From assembly GCA_030248215.1 (NCBI GenBank), contig JASANG010001705.1, forward strand, positions 1 through 64,000: a DNA stretch of 64,000 nt, written 5' to 3'. How positions within the stretch are numbered: position 1 is the stretch's first letter; every line of letters starts with the position of its first letter. Of this stretch, positions 1-10,875 are shown one piece after another. This DNA comes from Enoplolaimus lenunculus (Eukaryota; Nematoda; Enoplea; Enoplida; Thoracostomopsidae). The notes under the pieces are model-generated. The model was not told where the DNA came from, did no database searches, and saw only the letters and a list, made by a program, of their open reading frames with translations. The translations under genes and the position numbers were made by a program.

Positions 1-935
1 TATACCGGAACAATGCTAAAAATAAATAACACAATCACCCCACCAGGTTGGTATATCTGGAGAACGAATAGTATCTCAGTAGCGTACTTACTCAGTGTGC
101 TCAATCTCGATAGGTATATAAATGGCAATCACTCAAACACACAACTCATTTAACTCACTATTTAACAAATAGGTAGCAGAATAGTTCTAAATCCAAGCAT
201 TGGCAATTTTTTCCAGGTTCTTTTCTTTGCAAACCTAACAAAAATATTCAAAAGTAAATCCAACAAGTGATAACAAAAAAGGTAAACGCAACACACCGGC
301 AACCCGTCCCCTATCCCTACCATAATACCTTTCTAACATCACGGGTACAGACATACGAACAACGAAACAGAGCTAGTTTTTCATGAAAATTCACTCGACC
401 GAAAAACGGATTTTTGCGGAAGAAAACGGAAATAACGGGAAAATTCTAAAAAGAATTCTCGTGCTACAAATAATCGCAACCATTACAGAACGAAAATGTT
501 TGTTATTTCCCCACATCTGAGTTTAAGCGAAGGTCTTAGGGTTACGCTATAGTTTTTATTGAGCCGGACGTCCGCGGCGCGCTCCTCGCACCCATTCACT
601 AAGCGCAAAAATATAGCGCCAAACCCGAAATTTTACTTAACACTATAATTTAGGCTTAAGCATACCTATTTCCATTCATTTCTATCATATATAAAAAATT
701 TCCAGTAGAAAAAAGTAAGCAAATTGCCTAATGTACTAAAAACCTTAATTTTTTTGCTGTTTTGTTTGTTAATATAAGTCAAAATGACTGGTAAAAATTT
801 TCTCGTGATCAACGTGAAAAATTTTTTAATTCTGTGGATAAACATTTAAATCAAATTATATAAAAAAAAACCTACTCATGTGGCATGAAATACCAAAATT
901 CAAAATTACAAACATCAATAGAGTTTTTAACCAAC

Positions 936-981
<46 letters not shown>

Positions 982-1688
982 CAAAAAATAACTATAAATA
1001 GAAAATATAACACCTGTGATGTATTTTAACAATCGAGCGACGTTATTAAAAAAATTAATGCATCAGTCGTACTTGCATTCATTTGTTGAAAAATGTTACA
1101 CTTTATCAAGAAAAAAATTCAAATTTTGTAATAATTTTCGTACAATATCCCTGAAACTAGATTTTACAGCGAAATATTTGAGCTCAACTTACCCTAACAG
1201 TAGCTGAGTAGTTTAGCTGTAATTGTTTCGAGTGCCTGCATTCCGTAAATTGCCTTACTTGCGGAGAAATAGAAGCAATAAATTTGAATATATATACACA
1301 ACTTATAGGGCTGCACAAATGTATTTGGAACATCTGTTCTGCGACTTTGCACTTCAAATAAGGTGCACAAGTTTCGCTTAATAGCGTTGCTATGCGTATA
1401 GGACCGATAAGCGTAATGTTGGGTAGCTTTCCAATATGCTGCTGTCAAATATCACATTAACACCAATTTATCTGAAACAAAATCATGGTTCAACATCTAA
1501 CGCGAAAATACGATTGCTTATAAAGTGAATCAAACTTTGAGTTAAGGGCAACGCAAACGCTCACGTTTGTTGCATTTAATTGTTTGGGTTTCAGTTAACA
1601 TTTTTTGTTTTTGCCTTTCACGTGCTTATTTCCAAACTCCTACTTTTTTTCTTTGTCTCACTGCAAGTTTTGTAATTATAAGTAATTC
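1..1688. other. AT-rich non-coding stretch, no gene seen
   Basis: No convincing exon or transposon end was found on either strand. The only marked feature is a T-rich tract at about 935-978, nearly pure T from 955 on. A short GC-richer patch lies near 560-600. Confidence 0.6.
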
Positions 1689-1895
1689 GGCCCAGGTATA
1701 TAACAGGGCCAGAACAGTAGTATAAACATGTTACTAAGCCTAAACCTAAGCCTGAGCCAAAGCCTAAGCGTAAGCATAAGATTTTTCTAAGCCTTAGCAT
1801 CCGTTTTCGCCTAAGCAAAAATTTAGTCTAAAGCTTAAACTGACTCTATTGCAGCTCCGCCGTGAAACGATCCGGCGCTATACTCTCCACGGGCC
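1689..1895. mobile_element. TTAGGC-core MITE, type A ends
   Basis: The left end reads GGCCCAGGTATATAACAGGG and then CAGTAGTATAAAC. The core is degenerate CCTAAG/CCTAAGC repeats. The right end has the family-typical CTAAAGCTTAAACTGACTC, a GATCCGG block and a final GGGCC. No coding capacity. The same layout recurs about 30 times in this window (type A, ATGTATAGAACAGG ends; type B, ATGTAAAGATCAGG ends; type C, ATGTTACTTTAAGG ends). Confidence 0.75.
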
Positions 1896-2547
1896 AATTA
1901 TAACGGTTTTTCAGGAAAAATTTTAAAAACCAAATCATCCAAGAATATCGCTGGTTCACTTTCCGCACATGTTACGTGAATGTTTTGAGATTAAGCCGTT
2001 TTACTGCGGGCATCAATTTAGACAATTTGCGATACTTTGCTTATAAACTGACGAAAAACTCAGGTCATTTAAACGGGGTGCGATATTTATTACCAGTGAA
2101 ATCAGCCGAACAATTTCGACTCTAACGATTTTTTTAATCCATTTATTAACAGGGTTCCAATGGGAAGTAAATTTTGTCGGAAGCGGAATCGAAATCGGCA
2201 CCAAATTTTTTTGTCGGAACCGGAATCGAAATTTTAGTTTTAGTAATTATATAAAAAACTAAATTGTATGACTTTTGACTTTTTGTTGCAGTATGTTCAT
2301 CTGTATTGTTCACAGTTTCAGTAAAAATTGCTTGTATAGCTGCCTGTACTGTATTAGCGATCTACTAACCTGTAAATTTATTATATTAATGGACGCCTGC
2401 GAATTCTAAGAGCAACCTGCCAATTCTTCAAAGCACCAGGAACACTTGGTCTTAAGTTAAATGCAGTTAAACATTTTAAGCATTTTTCAAAACTTTAAAT
2501 ATGAAGTCTTATGAAATCATAAATAACAGGAACCAGATTTTTGAAAA

Positions 2548-2649
2548 TTAACCAATTCAATGGCCTCCACTCCAGTCACTGGAGTTCGAATCGTAGCATA
2601 AAAGTAGGTCTTAGATGAAATAGAAAATATTCATGTGATAAAGGGTTAA
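2548..2649 (+). mobile_element. 3' fragment of TTAA-flanked tRNA-like element
   Basis: It begins TTAACC, then jumps to CCACTCCAGTCACTGGAGTT (B-box-like part), TAGCATAAAAGTAGGTCT and ends GGGTTAA. The 5' two thirds found in the copies at 10.1 and 57.8 kb are missing, so this is an internally deleted copy. Confidence 0.7.
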
Positions 2650-3012
2650 ACAAATATTTTAGAACAATTTTTTTGTTACTTTTATTCCAAAATGTAATTG
2701 CAAACTTTGGATGCGGAATGTTTCACACCTGGTGCATTTTTATATTTAATAGTAAGAAAAAATATTACAAAATGTTGTGTATAATTCGTGTTGTGTTCCA
2801 GAATTTGAATAAATAATGTTTTGGCTTTAACGCGATGTAACGCCCGTTTGCAATTTGCGCTGAGTCTAAATTGCACAACTGCTAAGTTTTTGCAATTTTT
2901 TAATATTAAATGTACTCCGTTGTGTACGTTTGTTAAATACGGCATCAGTGGCTATTTCACAATTAAAACCGATCCGTGGTGGCAAATCGCAACATATGAT
3001 ATGTTAATTGGA

Positions 3013-3410
3013 GGATGTAACCGGATATCCGATTCCGTTTCCGGTAAAAATCGGCGTCCGGTTTCGTTTCTGTTATAGAAATAATGAAAATTTTGTTATT
3101 TTTACGTTCAAAATTAGTTATAAATCAGGGTATATATCGTGCCATTTTTCGTTACAGATATGCTGCAATTGTACGAAATGAAATATAAAACTACGAAATT
3201 TGTTTAAAATCTTAAAAAATTTCCTCACATCTGTCGTTGTTTCATCAAAAGTTTTGAAAAACCGATGAATATTTGCGCGCCTCAATTGTGTTGGCTGAAA
3301 AATAAAACATTTTTGAAACTTTTGTACTTCAATATCCGTTTTCCGTTTACGTAATTTTAATGACTATTCGTTGTTGTTTTTGTTATTTTGACTATCTGGT
3401 TACACCATGG
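3013..3410. mobile_element. Roughly 400-bp repeat with GGTGTAACCGGATATCCG-like ends
   Basis: It starts GATGTAACCGGATATCCGAT and ends CTATCTGGTTACACCATGG, which are inverted relative to each other. The inside contains GTTTCCG/CCGTTTCC runs. A reverse-orientation copy lies at 50,884-51,281 with matching internal sequence (for example ACTTCAATATCCG). No ORF of its own. Confidence 0.65.
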
Positions 3411-3692
3411 CTTATTGACCACAAATATAGCAGTGTTATTTTATGTTGGAATTTAAAACATTTTTTACAAAACAACGCACTACATTCCTACTCCTCTCGT
3501 TCGTGAGGTTTTTAGATGTTTTTTTTTACTTTTTGGTTCCCACCAAATGTTGATTCATTTAGCGGTCAGCTCAAAATCAACACTTCGGCGTCTTCGGTTT
3601 TGATAAAAGTTGTTTCGACCATATTTGAAATTGAGTCAAAAACAACAAATTGTTCCCACGTTTCTGGTTTTATGAGCATCGGATTTGTTTAG

Positions 3693-3905
3693 GTCGACTT
3701 TGTCCGCGGACGCAACCAAAATTACGTTCGCGTCTTGTATTCCGCCAAAAACAATTGCCGCAACTCGAGTAATGAAATTAACGTCAGCTGTGCGATCATC
3801 GTTCAAATCTGTCAAAGGTACCGTTCGTTCATTGATTAAATCTTTGAAGAAACAAAATTTCAAAGTCGATGGAAGTCGTCGTCGTCGAAAACGACAAACT
3901 GACGG
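3693..3905 (+). CDS. Gene 1, internal exon with RRRRKR site
   Basis: The acceptor is TTTGTTTAG. The exon supplies the third base of a split codon, then reads through to RRRRKRQTD and donor GG|GTAAG (phase 2). The upstream frame is closed by a stop, which supports an exon boundary here. It contains one cysteine and many Lys, Ser and Val residues. Confidence 0.65.
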
Positions 3906-5753
3906 GTAAGACTGCGTCAGTAAAAAACCGCACAGTCACACGTGTAAGTTTTTGCTGCGAGAACTTGCAGCTGCAAATTGCACTAGCAAGTTTTGTCCAA
4001 AATCCCGTTCAAAAAACTTGGCAGCTGCTAATAATGCATTAAAAAATGATAGTTTAGAATTTCGTTTACATGTGTAAATACCCATGCAAGTTTACTGAAT
4101 TTAATATTTTCAGCGAAGGTCTTCTTGCATCGGAAGAAACTTGTGCTGCAATTGGTGGAGCTGCAGTTATGGAGTCAGGCATCACTGCGGAAACAATGGA
4201 AAAAGAAGCTGAACTTTTAGCAACAACAATGCAATTTACGATGTCAACTGCATCTGCATATTCATCAATGGGTCAATCTACACAATCAACGTATGCTGGT
4301 TTACTTTCAAACTATCAAGAAAGCAATAAAAATCTGGCCGAGTAAGTGACGTAATATTTCCACGAGTGACGTAATATTTCCACGAGTGACGTAATATTTC
4401 CACGAGTGACGTAATATTTCCACGAGTGACGTAATATTGCCACGAGTGACGTAATCATTTTTGTACGGGTTTAAAAAGTATCCTATTTTATATAAATATT
4501 TTCTCTTTCATCTGAGATTTAATTTCAAGCAAACGATTACAACCCAAAACTATTGAATAATTCTTAAAAAAATCTAAAATTTTATAAAGTTTTATTCGCT
4601 GGCTTAAGACGTTCACAAATCTGTATTCACCAAACTGTTTATCTGGTTTTTGTGTAAAATATTAATTTCATAACAATGTATTCTGTAATTGTATTGTGTT
4701 AATTTTCAGAAATTTGAGCGCATCAGGGTAAGTGATACAATAGAGGGAAATTTTTTATGGATGGGTTCCGCAACGGATTTTCATTGGCCGCAACTGTAAC
4801 AATATTACACATAAAATAGTTGCATAATACTGCACAGTTGCGTGCAGGATATCAGTTCAAAATTGCACAACTTGTTTAAATGCTTTTTTCGCAATCAAAC
4901 GTGCACTGCAAAAAAGTGGTGAGTCAAATTGACTGTGTCCGAAATAGGCTTTCCGGACTACACAAACTGAATCACAATTCGACTCCGCCAAAGTCAAATT
5001 CGACTAAATGATTCGTTCGGAGAGTCGAATTTGACTGGCGGAGTCGAATTTGACTCAGTTTGTGTAGTCCGACAAATCCTATTTGGGAGAGAGTCAATTT
5101 GACTCACCATTTTTTGCAGTGTAGCGAACGGAGTCAAAAATTAGTTTTCGGACTGTGTATGATCCATGTCAGGACCGGATCCAGAAGCGACCGCTCAGGC
5201 AATTAGAAAATTTTTTATGACAAAATAATAAAAGTGCCTTGCCTTACAAATATTTAGATTTGTCAGACAAACGATTGTGTTTGGCTTCACGCTCGCTTTA
5301 ATACTGTTTTGGAATGTATATTGCGAACGCCACCGTCAAAAACTTTTATGTCCACTACTGAATAGAACAAACAACTTTAAAATTTTCCAAAATTTTGTCT
5401 TTGGACAGAGCTTTACAAAAAATATTGAAACTTTTATACGACTCGTGTACACTTTACATCCACATTTAAGGAATTAGGCTTAGGCTTTGGTAAACCAATT
5501 TCAAAATGCTCAGAATATGGAGAGCGAGTGCACAAGAGCCGTTTAATTTTGTCGATTCAAACATTTCAGCGGTGGATCTTTGGCATCGGCAAGGTTAACG
5601 TTCCAAATGGTCGAGTCATTTTCGGCTGAAACTCAATTGACTTGTCGAAAAATGAACAAACTATTGCCGAAATCAGACATCGCCGCAATCAAGTCAAACA
5701 AAAAAGCGTGCAAAAATGACAAAAAGACAGTCAAAAAATCAACAAAGAAATAA
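3693..5753 (+). CDS. Gene 1: 3' part of a spliced gene, polybasic-site protein of unknown family
   Basis: Four pieces (3693-3905, 4114-4341, 4710-4727, 5570-5753) each have an AG acceptor and, except the last, a GTAAG donor. All three junctions are phase 2, giving about 214 residues and a TAA stop. The order is: a Lys/Arg/Ser-rich part ending in RRRRKRQ, which fits a furin-type cleavage site; a second exon rich in Ala, Ser, Thr, Met and Glu; a six-residue microexon; and a tail ending in a Lys-rich stretch. Cysteines are few. The first exon opens in phase 2, so at least one upstream exon exists. None was found, and no start or signal peptide can be assigned. If a signal peptide exists upstream, the protein would be a secreted precursor cut at the basic site. 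That is inference: a basic cluster could equally be a nuclear signal. I do not recognise the family. Confidence 0.7.
3936..4093. mobile_element. CACGTGCAAG-family MITE copy filling most of an intron
   Basis: CACACGTGTAAGTTTTTGCT, GCGAGAACTTGCAGCTGCAA and later ACATGTGTAAATACCCATGC match the copies at 15.0, 17.3 and 39.0 kb. The host intron is only 208 bp, so this element makes up about three quarters of it. Confidence 0.6.
4114..4341 (+). CDS. Gene 1, internal exon (Ala/Ser/Thr/Met-rich)
   Basis: The acceptor is ATATTTTCAG and the donor GA|GTAAGT, phase 2 to phase 2. It reads GLLASEETCAAIGGAAVMES and on to NYQESNKNLAE without a stop. The composition (small and polar residues, few aromatics) differs strongly from translated noise in this AT-rich DNA, which supports real coding sequence. 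Confidence 0.8.
4346..4453. repeat. 20-bp tandem repeat just after a splice donor
   Basis: About 5.5 copies of GAGTGACGTAATATTTCCAC, starting a few bases inside the intron. The first unit overlaps the donor itself (GAGTAAGTGACGTAATATTT), so the array looks like local amplification of the donor region. Each unit carries TGACGTAA, a CRE/ATF-like word. Confidence 0.9.
4710..4727 (+). CDS. Gene 1, 18-nt microexon
   Basis: It lies between acceptor AATTTTCAG and donor GG|GTAAGTG and encodes about six residues (NLSAS core). It is phase 2 on both sides and a multiple of three, so it can be skipped without frameshift. Its small size lowers confidence, but both splice signals are strong and the phase fits both neighbours. 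Confidence 0.6.
4904..5122. mobile_element. CTGCAAAAAATGGTGAGTC hairpin MITE
   Basis: The ends CACTGCAAAAAAGTGGTGAG and CTCACCATTTTTTGCAGTG are inverted. The arms continue with GTCAAATTGACT and ACTACACAAACTGA, so the element folds back over nearly its whole length. It lies in the last intron of gene 1. Confidence 0.85.
5570..5753 (+). CDS. Gene 1, terminal exon
   Basis: The acceptor is ACATTTCAG. The exon gives the third base of a split codon, then GGSLASARLTFQMVESFSAE and a Lys-rich end (KKACKNDKKTVKKSTKK) before TAA. AATAAA follows about 50 bp downstream. Confidence 0.75.
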
Positions 5754-5799
5754 AACAGGAAACTCTCAAAAAAAGTATTAATTGTTTCTCATTTTGACA

Positions 5800-5805
5800 A
5801 ATAAA
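5800..5805 (+). terminator. Poly(A) signal AATAAA for gene 1
   Basis: Canonical AATAAA 47 bp after the TAA stop of gene 1. An earlier match overlaps the stop codon. In AT-rich DNA the hexamer is common, so position is the main support. Confidence 0.5.
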
Positions 5806-5820
5806 AATAACAGTAATTTC

Positions 5821-7234
5821 TCTTTCAGAAAATGCAAAAAAGTGTATTTTGAATTTTTGTGATTTAATTTTTTAAGTCTTTTTTATTACACAAAATGTGC
5901 GTCATTTTGAGTAAAAATAATATTGATTTCTTACAATGAAGTACTTAATTTCTAATTTTATGATATTAAAAATTAAGTTTTGTACGACAATTGTTGAACG
6001 AATGCAGGGTTCAGGTTACCATTTGTGCAATTTATGCCGTGTTTTTTGTGCAGTTATCCATTTTAAACAATTTTAATCAAATTTTTATTTAAAATTTGGG
6101 CCAATCATAGAAATTTACGAAAATAATTGTTTATGCGATATTTATATTCAAAACAAGTTCCGATTCAGATTCCGATTGCACAATCAATCGAAATCAGAAT
6201 TCTGACGTTTTAATTTTAAGCCTACTTGTTGTGGTATGTTGCATAAAAAATTCTACATAATTTATCTATTTAATTGTTTTCGATGAGTTAACTTTTCAAT
6301 AATTGATTGTAGTTTAGCTGTACAGAGCCAAAAAAATATTGCCAATTTGCTCATACGGCGTTTTTCGGACTTGCTGCCAGCCAACAGACACCCTCAATCA
6401 ATATTATACTGGTTAATACAAATTATCCATATACTCACGAAATTTGTAGTTCCGATTACGCTTCCGATTCCAATTCTGGTATAATTTTGCTGTTCCGATT
6501 CCGATTCCGGTATAATCCGGTTCCGCTTTGCGCCCTCATACATCTATCAGCGTTCAACTGGAATTCCTGTTCCGGCCGGAATTCTTGCAAAGAGATTCAA
6601 TTCTTGTTCATGTTCTTGTTCCGGAAAAATTAGTTCCTGTTGAAACCCTGTATATATTATAAATATATAAATAAATAAATATATATATACAACAGGTTAT
6701 CAAGGTATACGATTTATGGTAACCTATTGCAAATGGTACAGAAATTAACACAGGTATCAAACGCGCATTTGGTAACGTTAAAATAAACTGTTTATTACTA
6801 TTTTGAATTAAAATGACAGTGAAATGTTTGTTTTTTCAATCGATTTTAATGTCTTAATATCATTGCTGCTGTCAGAATAACAGCGACATCGCTAGTATAA
6901 ATTGAACTCAACCGAGTTCGAACACCAACCCGAATTAGAATAATTTTAAACTTTTATTTTAAAATTTGCGAAATGTCCCGTGTTATATTGAAACACTTAA
7001 AAAATAATAACGGTGGGTATAAGTTTACAAAAACAGATTTTTGAAGTCAAACTCGACAAGTAAGTTACAAATGGTGTACAGTTAGATTTTGACTGGGACA
7101 TGCGCTAAATAAATTGTTTGATATATGTTGTAGGCAAAGCTGCTATTCAGGCCAATTAATACCAATTGGTGTAGGCCAATCTGCTATTCTGACCAAATAA
7201 CAGTTTGGTGTAGGCCAAATAGGGATCATGAGAC
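5821..7234. other. AT-rich intergenic stretch with degenerate GGAATCGG-type repeats
   Basis: No gene seen. At about 6,160-6,540 there are repeated TTCCGATTCCGATT words, and at 6,550-6,650 TTCCTGTTCC words ending in GAAACCCTG. Related sequence occurs at 2,150-2,240 and near 38,540, so these are probably fragments of an unclassified dispersed repeat. Confidence 0.5.
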
Positions 7235-7399
7235 GGCCCATGTAAAGATCAGGGGCGGAACGTTTTTCTGTGGGATTAAAATAGAGTAAGCTTAAGCTTT
7301 AGACTAATCAATTTTGCTTCGCTTAGGCTTATGCTAGGCTTAGGCTTAGGAATATGCTCATTCCTACGCTTAGGTTTAGGTTTAGGCTTAACATTGGCC
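7235..7399. mobile_element. TTAGGC-core MITE, type B, short copy
   Basis: The left end is GGCCCATGTAAAGATCAGGG then GCGGAACGTTTTTCTG and AAGCTTAAGCTTTAG. The core is GCTTAGGCTTAGG words. The usual type B right arm is mostly absent, but the copy still ends ACATTGGCC. Confidence 0.75.
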
Positions 7400-7541
7400 G
7401 TATTTTACGCTTATATTTTCATAAATTAACAGTAAAGAAAGTTAAAAACTGTGTTTCCAAGTTATAATTTCGCGATGTTTTTTAACACAAAAAGTTTAAG
7501 TTTTTGATATTTCAGACACGAACTTCTGCGTTTTTAATTAA

Positions 7542-7861
7542 TAATGGCTGGGTTTGTGAAATCTTACTTATTTTTTAGTTATACTTTATTAATTACTTAG
7601 ATCGCAGACTTAAGTAATTACCTAAGTCGCTGACTTATGTAAATACTTAACTTTTCGAATAAAAACAAATAAACGCCAAACGGGAGCAAGACCAAGGTTA
7701 GTATGCATGAGCTATTAATCTGTTCTATAAAAAATCAAGTTGTGACTTAACTACCGACTTAAATTTAAATAAGCTTTTAAAAACGACAAAATGGTTAAGT
7801 AATTACTTAGCACAAATAATACTAAGTTGTACTTAAATAGGCTTTCAGAAACCTAGCCATT
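7542..7861. mobile_element. MITE with CAATGGCTGGGTTTGTGAAA ends
   Basis: The left end is AATGGCTGGGTTTGTGAAAT and the right end TTTCAGAAACCTAGCCATTG. The inside is rich in TACTTAAGT words. A related copy lies at 12,341-12,709. Confidence 0.65.
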
Positions 7862-9207
7862 GTCTTATTTCTTTAAATTTAAAGACAATTAAATTAGTGT
7901 GTCGTGTTATTTCTGAGTAGTTTTTCGTTTTACTTTGATTGTTTTCGCTAAGTTTAAAGTCATACATAGCGTTTCCTGCTATTTTCTTGGTTATCTACAA
8001 ATCAGTTTGAGAAAAGCAAAATTGCAAAAGTGAATGAATATACTTGGCAGCAAATTTCAAGCTAATAAAACAACACTGTAAATTCCAGTGAGTTGATTTT
8101 GACTCAAAACGAAATTGAATTCACTCAAACGTGTGAAATCTGATTAAGGTCCTTCAGAACTCAAAATTTTGAATTGATTGAACTTATTTTGAGTTCATTA
8201 ATTAAGACACCCGGAATTAAATCAGCTCAGAGTGACTAAATATTTCCTGTACTTTTAAAAACGACAAAATGGTTAAGTAATTACTTAGCACGAATAATAC
8301 TAAGTTGTACTTAAATAGGCTTTCAGAAACCTAGCCATTGTCTTATTTCTTTAAATTTAAAGACAATTTAATTAGTGTGTCGTGTTATTTCTGAGTAGTT
8401 TTTCGTTTTACTTTGATTGTTTTCGCTAAGTTTAAAGTCATACATAGCGTTTCCTGCTATTTTCTTGGTTATCTACAAATCAGTTTGAGAAAAGCAAAAT
8501 TGCAAAAGTGAATGAATATACTTGGCAGCAAATTTCAAGCTAATAAAACAACACTGTAAATTCCAGTGAGTTGATTTTGACTCAAAACGTAATGGAATTC
8601 ACTCAAACGTGTGAAATCTGATTAAGGTCCTTCAGAACTCAAAATTTTGAATTGATTGAACTTATTTTGAGTTCATTAAGACACCCGGAATTAAATCAGC
8701 TCAGAGTGACTAAATATTTCCTGTACTTTTAAAAACGATAAAATGGTTAAGTAATTACTTAGCACGAATAATACTAAGTTGTACTTAAATAGGCTTTCGG
8801 AAACCTAGCCATTGTCATATTTCTTTAAATTTAAAGACAATTTAATTAGTGTGTCGTGTTATTTCTGAGTAGTTTTTCGTTTTACTTTGATTGTTTTCGC
8901 TAAGTTTAAGGTCATACATAGCGTTTCCTGCTATTTTCTTGGTTATCTACAAATCTGTTTGAGAAAAGCAAAATTACAAAAGTGAATGAATATACTTGGC
9001 AACAAATTCCAAGTTAATAAAATAACACTGTAAATTCCAGTGAGTTGATTTTGACTGAAAACGAAATTGAATTCACTCAGAAGTGTGAAATCTCATTTAG
9101 GTGCTTCAGAACTCAAAATCTTGAATTGATTGAACTTATTTTGAGTTGATTAATTAAGACACCCGAAATTAAATCAGCTCAGAGTGAATAAATATTTCCT
9201 GTACAAC
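7775..9207. repeat. Tandem triplication of a roughly 476-bp unit
   Basis: ACTTTTAAAAACGA(C/T)AAAATGG recurs near 7,775, 8,252 and 8,726 with near-identical following sequence, including ACTGTAAATTCCAGTGAG and CTATTTTCTTGGTTATC. Each unit joins the right part of the CAATGGCTGGG MITE to the left part of the ACTGTAAATTCCAGTGAG MITE. Only the last unit is followed by the latter's right end, TGGAATTTACAGTG, near 9,274. The copies differ by only a few percent, so the duplication is fairly recent. Confidence 0.85.
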
Positions 9208-9274
9208 TCAGAAATAACCAAAAATAACTAACTCTCTTTCTGAGTTGATTAATCTACTCATTGGAATTTACAGT

Positions 9275-9803
9275 GAAGTTTTGCTCCAATTTTTGGTAAT
9301 TATTATACTATTTGTATTAGCTGAAACTAATAAATCAATTCGAACTTTTCGAATATTGATTTAAAAGTGTTTGAAAGGTATTTTAGACAAAATTCTTTCT
9401 GAAATTAATAATTATCTTGTTAAAAACAATTTATGTAAAATTTTTATCTGTAAATTATTTTGCGTTTAGGTCAGTATTCCAAACATTAATCCTTTGATAT
9501 TAACGATTGCATTCAGCACACGATGCCGTCCATATCTGATAATTAATTTCATCCGTTTACCATCTGTTTCCTGATTTTATATTAAAATTCGAACTGAAAT
9601 GACTTTTGGATTTTAATTATAAAATGCAAGAATAACTAATACAATTTTTCAAAACATGTAATTTAGAATTATTGTCAATTATTAATATACATAAACACTA
9701 ACGAATATGTATTTGTCAATTTTGAGATAAGGGGAAACCATACTTGTATATATACATATAAAATATTTATTTATTTATTTATTTATATATTTATACAAAT
9801 ATT
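9275..9803. other. AT-rich stretch, no gene seen
   Basis: No exon or element end recognised. A short TTTA-repeat tract lies near 9,762-9,795. Confidence 0.6.
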
Positions 9804-9959
9804 GGCCAATGTTACTTTAAGGGGCGTAACAGTAGATTAATCGTATTCCTAAGTCTAAGCCTAAGCGTTGCAAAAATATGTTCGTAAACAATCTAGAATC
9901 TAAACCTGCTCTTTTATGGTCCCAACAGAAAGCTGGACACGTTTTAAAGTAACATGGGC
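9804..9959. mobile_element. TTAGGC-core MITE, type C, with near-perfect 8-bp target duplication
   Basis: The ends are GGCCAATGTTACTTTAAGGG and TTTTAAAGTAACATGGGC. Flanks CAAATATT and AAAATATT match at 7 of 8 bases. The core is a short CCTAAG tract, followed by ATCTAGAATCTAAACC and CTTTTATGG typical of type C. Confidence 0.8.
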
Positions 9960-10126
9960 AAAATATTTGTATATATTCTGAAATTCGAATAACACTTTTA
10001 GAAACAACTGATTGTTTTACTCAAAATTTTTCAATATTTACAATTTCACCGCTCCTGTGCGCTTTAGCCCACTTTTACGACCATGGAAAGAAAAGAGCTA
10101 AGTATTTTCTAAGCATAAATCTTTGA

Positions 10127-10401
10127 TTAACCCCTTCTCACATTGAGTTGCCTGTAGGCAACTCAGCGCAGTGTATATACGTTAAACAGTATATATCGCA
10201 CTGTCGTGCTTAACAATTGCAACACGTATACATAGTACTAAATTACCACAAGACGTGAGAGCCCCCCTCGGGCTCGAGCGTCAAGCTCCTATAGGTGAGT
10301 GGTGATGGTATACGCCTCCCACTCAAGTCACTGGAGTTCGAATCCTAGCATAAAAGTAGGTCTCAGGGGAAATAGAAAATATTCATGTGAGAAAGGATTA
10401 A
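10127..10401 (+). mobile_element. TTAA-flanked element with tRNA-like A and B boxes, complete copy
   Basis: The ends are TTAACCCCTTCTCACATTGA and TCATGTGAGAAAGGATTAA. Inverted CTTCTCACAT termini flanked by TTAA are the form known for piggyBac-type insertions. The inside holds TAGGTGAGTGG at 10,292 (A-box-like) and GAGTTCGAATCC at 10,334 (B-box-like), about 40 bp apart as in tRNA-derived SINEs. It is about 275 bp with no ORF. It could be a SINE captured by a MITE, or a MITE with a chance tRNA-like segment. Confidence 0.7.
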
Positions 10402-10511
10402 GCGTTAACTTTAAAGTGTGGGCTTTGGTGGAGGGCACAACTGTCCAATACTTTTTTCGCTACGACACGTTTGAAGTCAGGAACCATGCAGCCATTAGGC
10501 CTTCGTAACCG

Positions 10512-10588
10512 ATGTACAGATCAGGAGCGGACAAGTTTATTGCAGTCCCGCCGGAAAACGATCCGGCCCTGTTCTATACATGGGTCCC
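10512..10588. mobile_element. TTAGGC-MITE remnant without its core
   Basis: GATGTACAGATCAGGAGCGG (type B start) is followed almost directly by CAGTCCCGCCGGAAAACGAT and TGTTCTATACATGGG (type A end). The TTAGGC core is deleted. Confidence 0.6.
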
Positions 10589-10875
10589 TGCTACGGCCCT
10601 ATTCCATGCATTGACCGCTAGCATTTATGACCAACACATGACTAAAACGCAATAATCATCATTCGCTTATAAATTGCCTGTTCTACTGCGCTGTCGCTTT
10701 GAAGATGAAATTATTTAGTATCGCTTTGTGCTTTCTGGAACGAGACCACAGGGCCCAAGAGCGTCAGGATTTCATTACGGGAGGACGTCAGCTCAATCAA
10801 AAGTTTATCACGAGCTACCGTAGCCATCGAGAAATAAAATAGTAGCAGAACAGCACGATATTCTGTTTACCAGTA

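Noticed and set aside
2682-3078. Overlapping frames of 85-87 codons on both strands upstream of gene 1
   Set aside because: Both strands are open over the same stretch and the plus frame runs into the repeat at 3,013; no fitting splice sites. A missing gene 1 exon here cannot be excluded but is not supported.
10127-10401. A functional tRNA gene
   Set aside because: A- and B-box-like words are present, but a full cloverleaf with acceptor stem is not, and the same sequence recurs as a mobile element.
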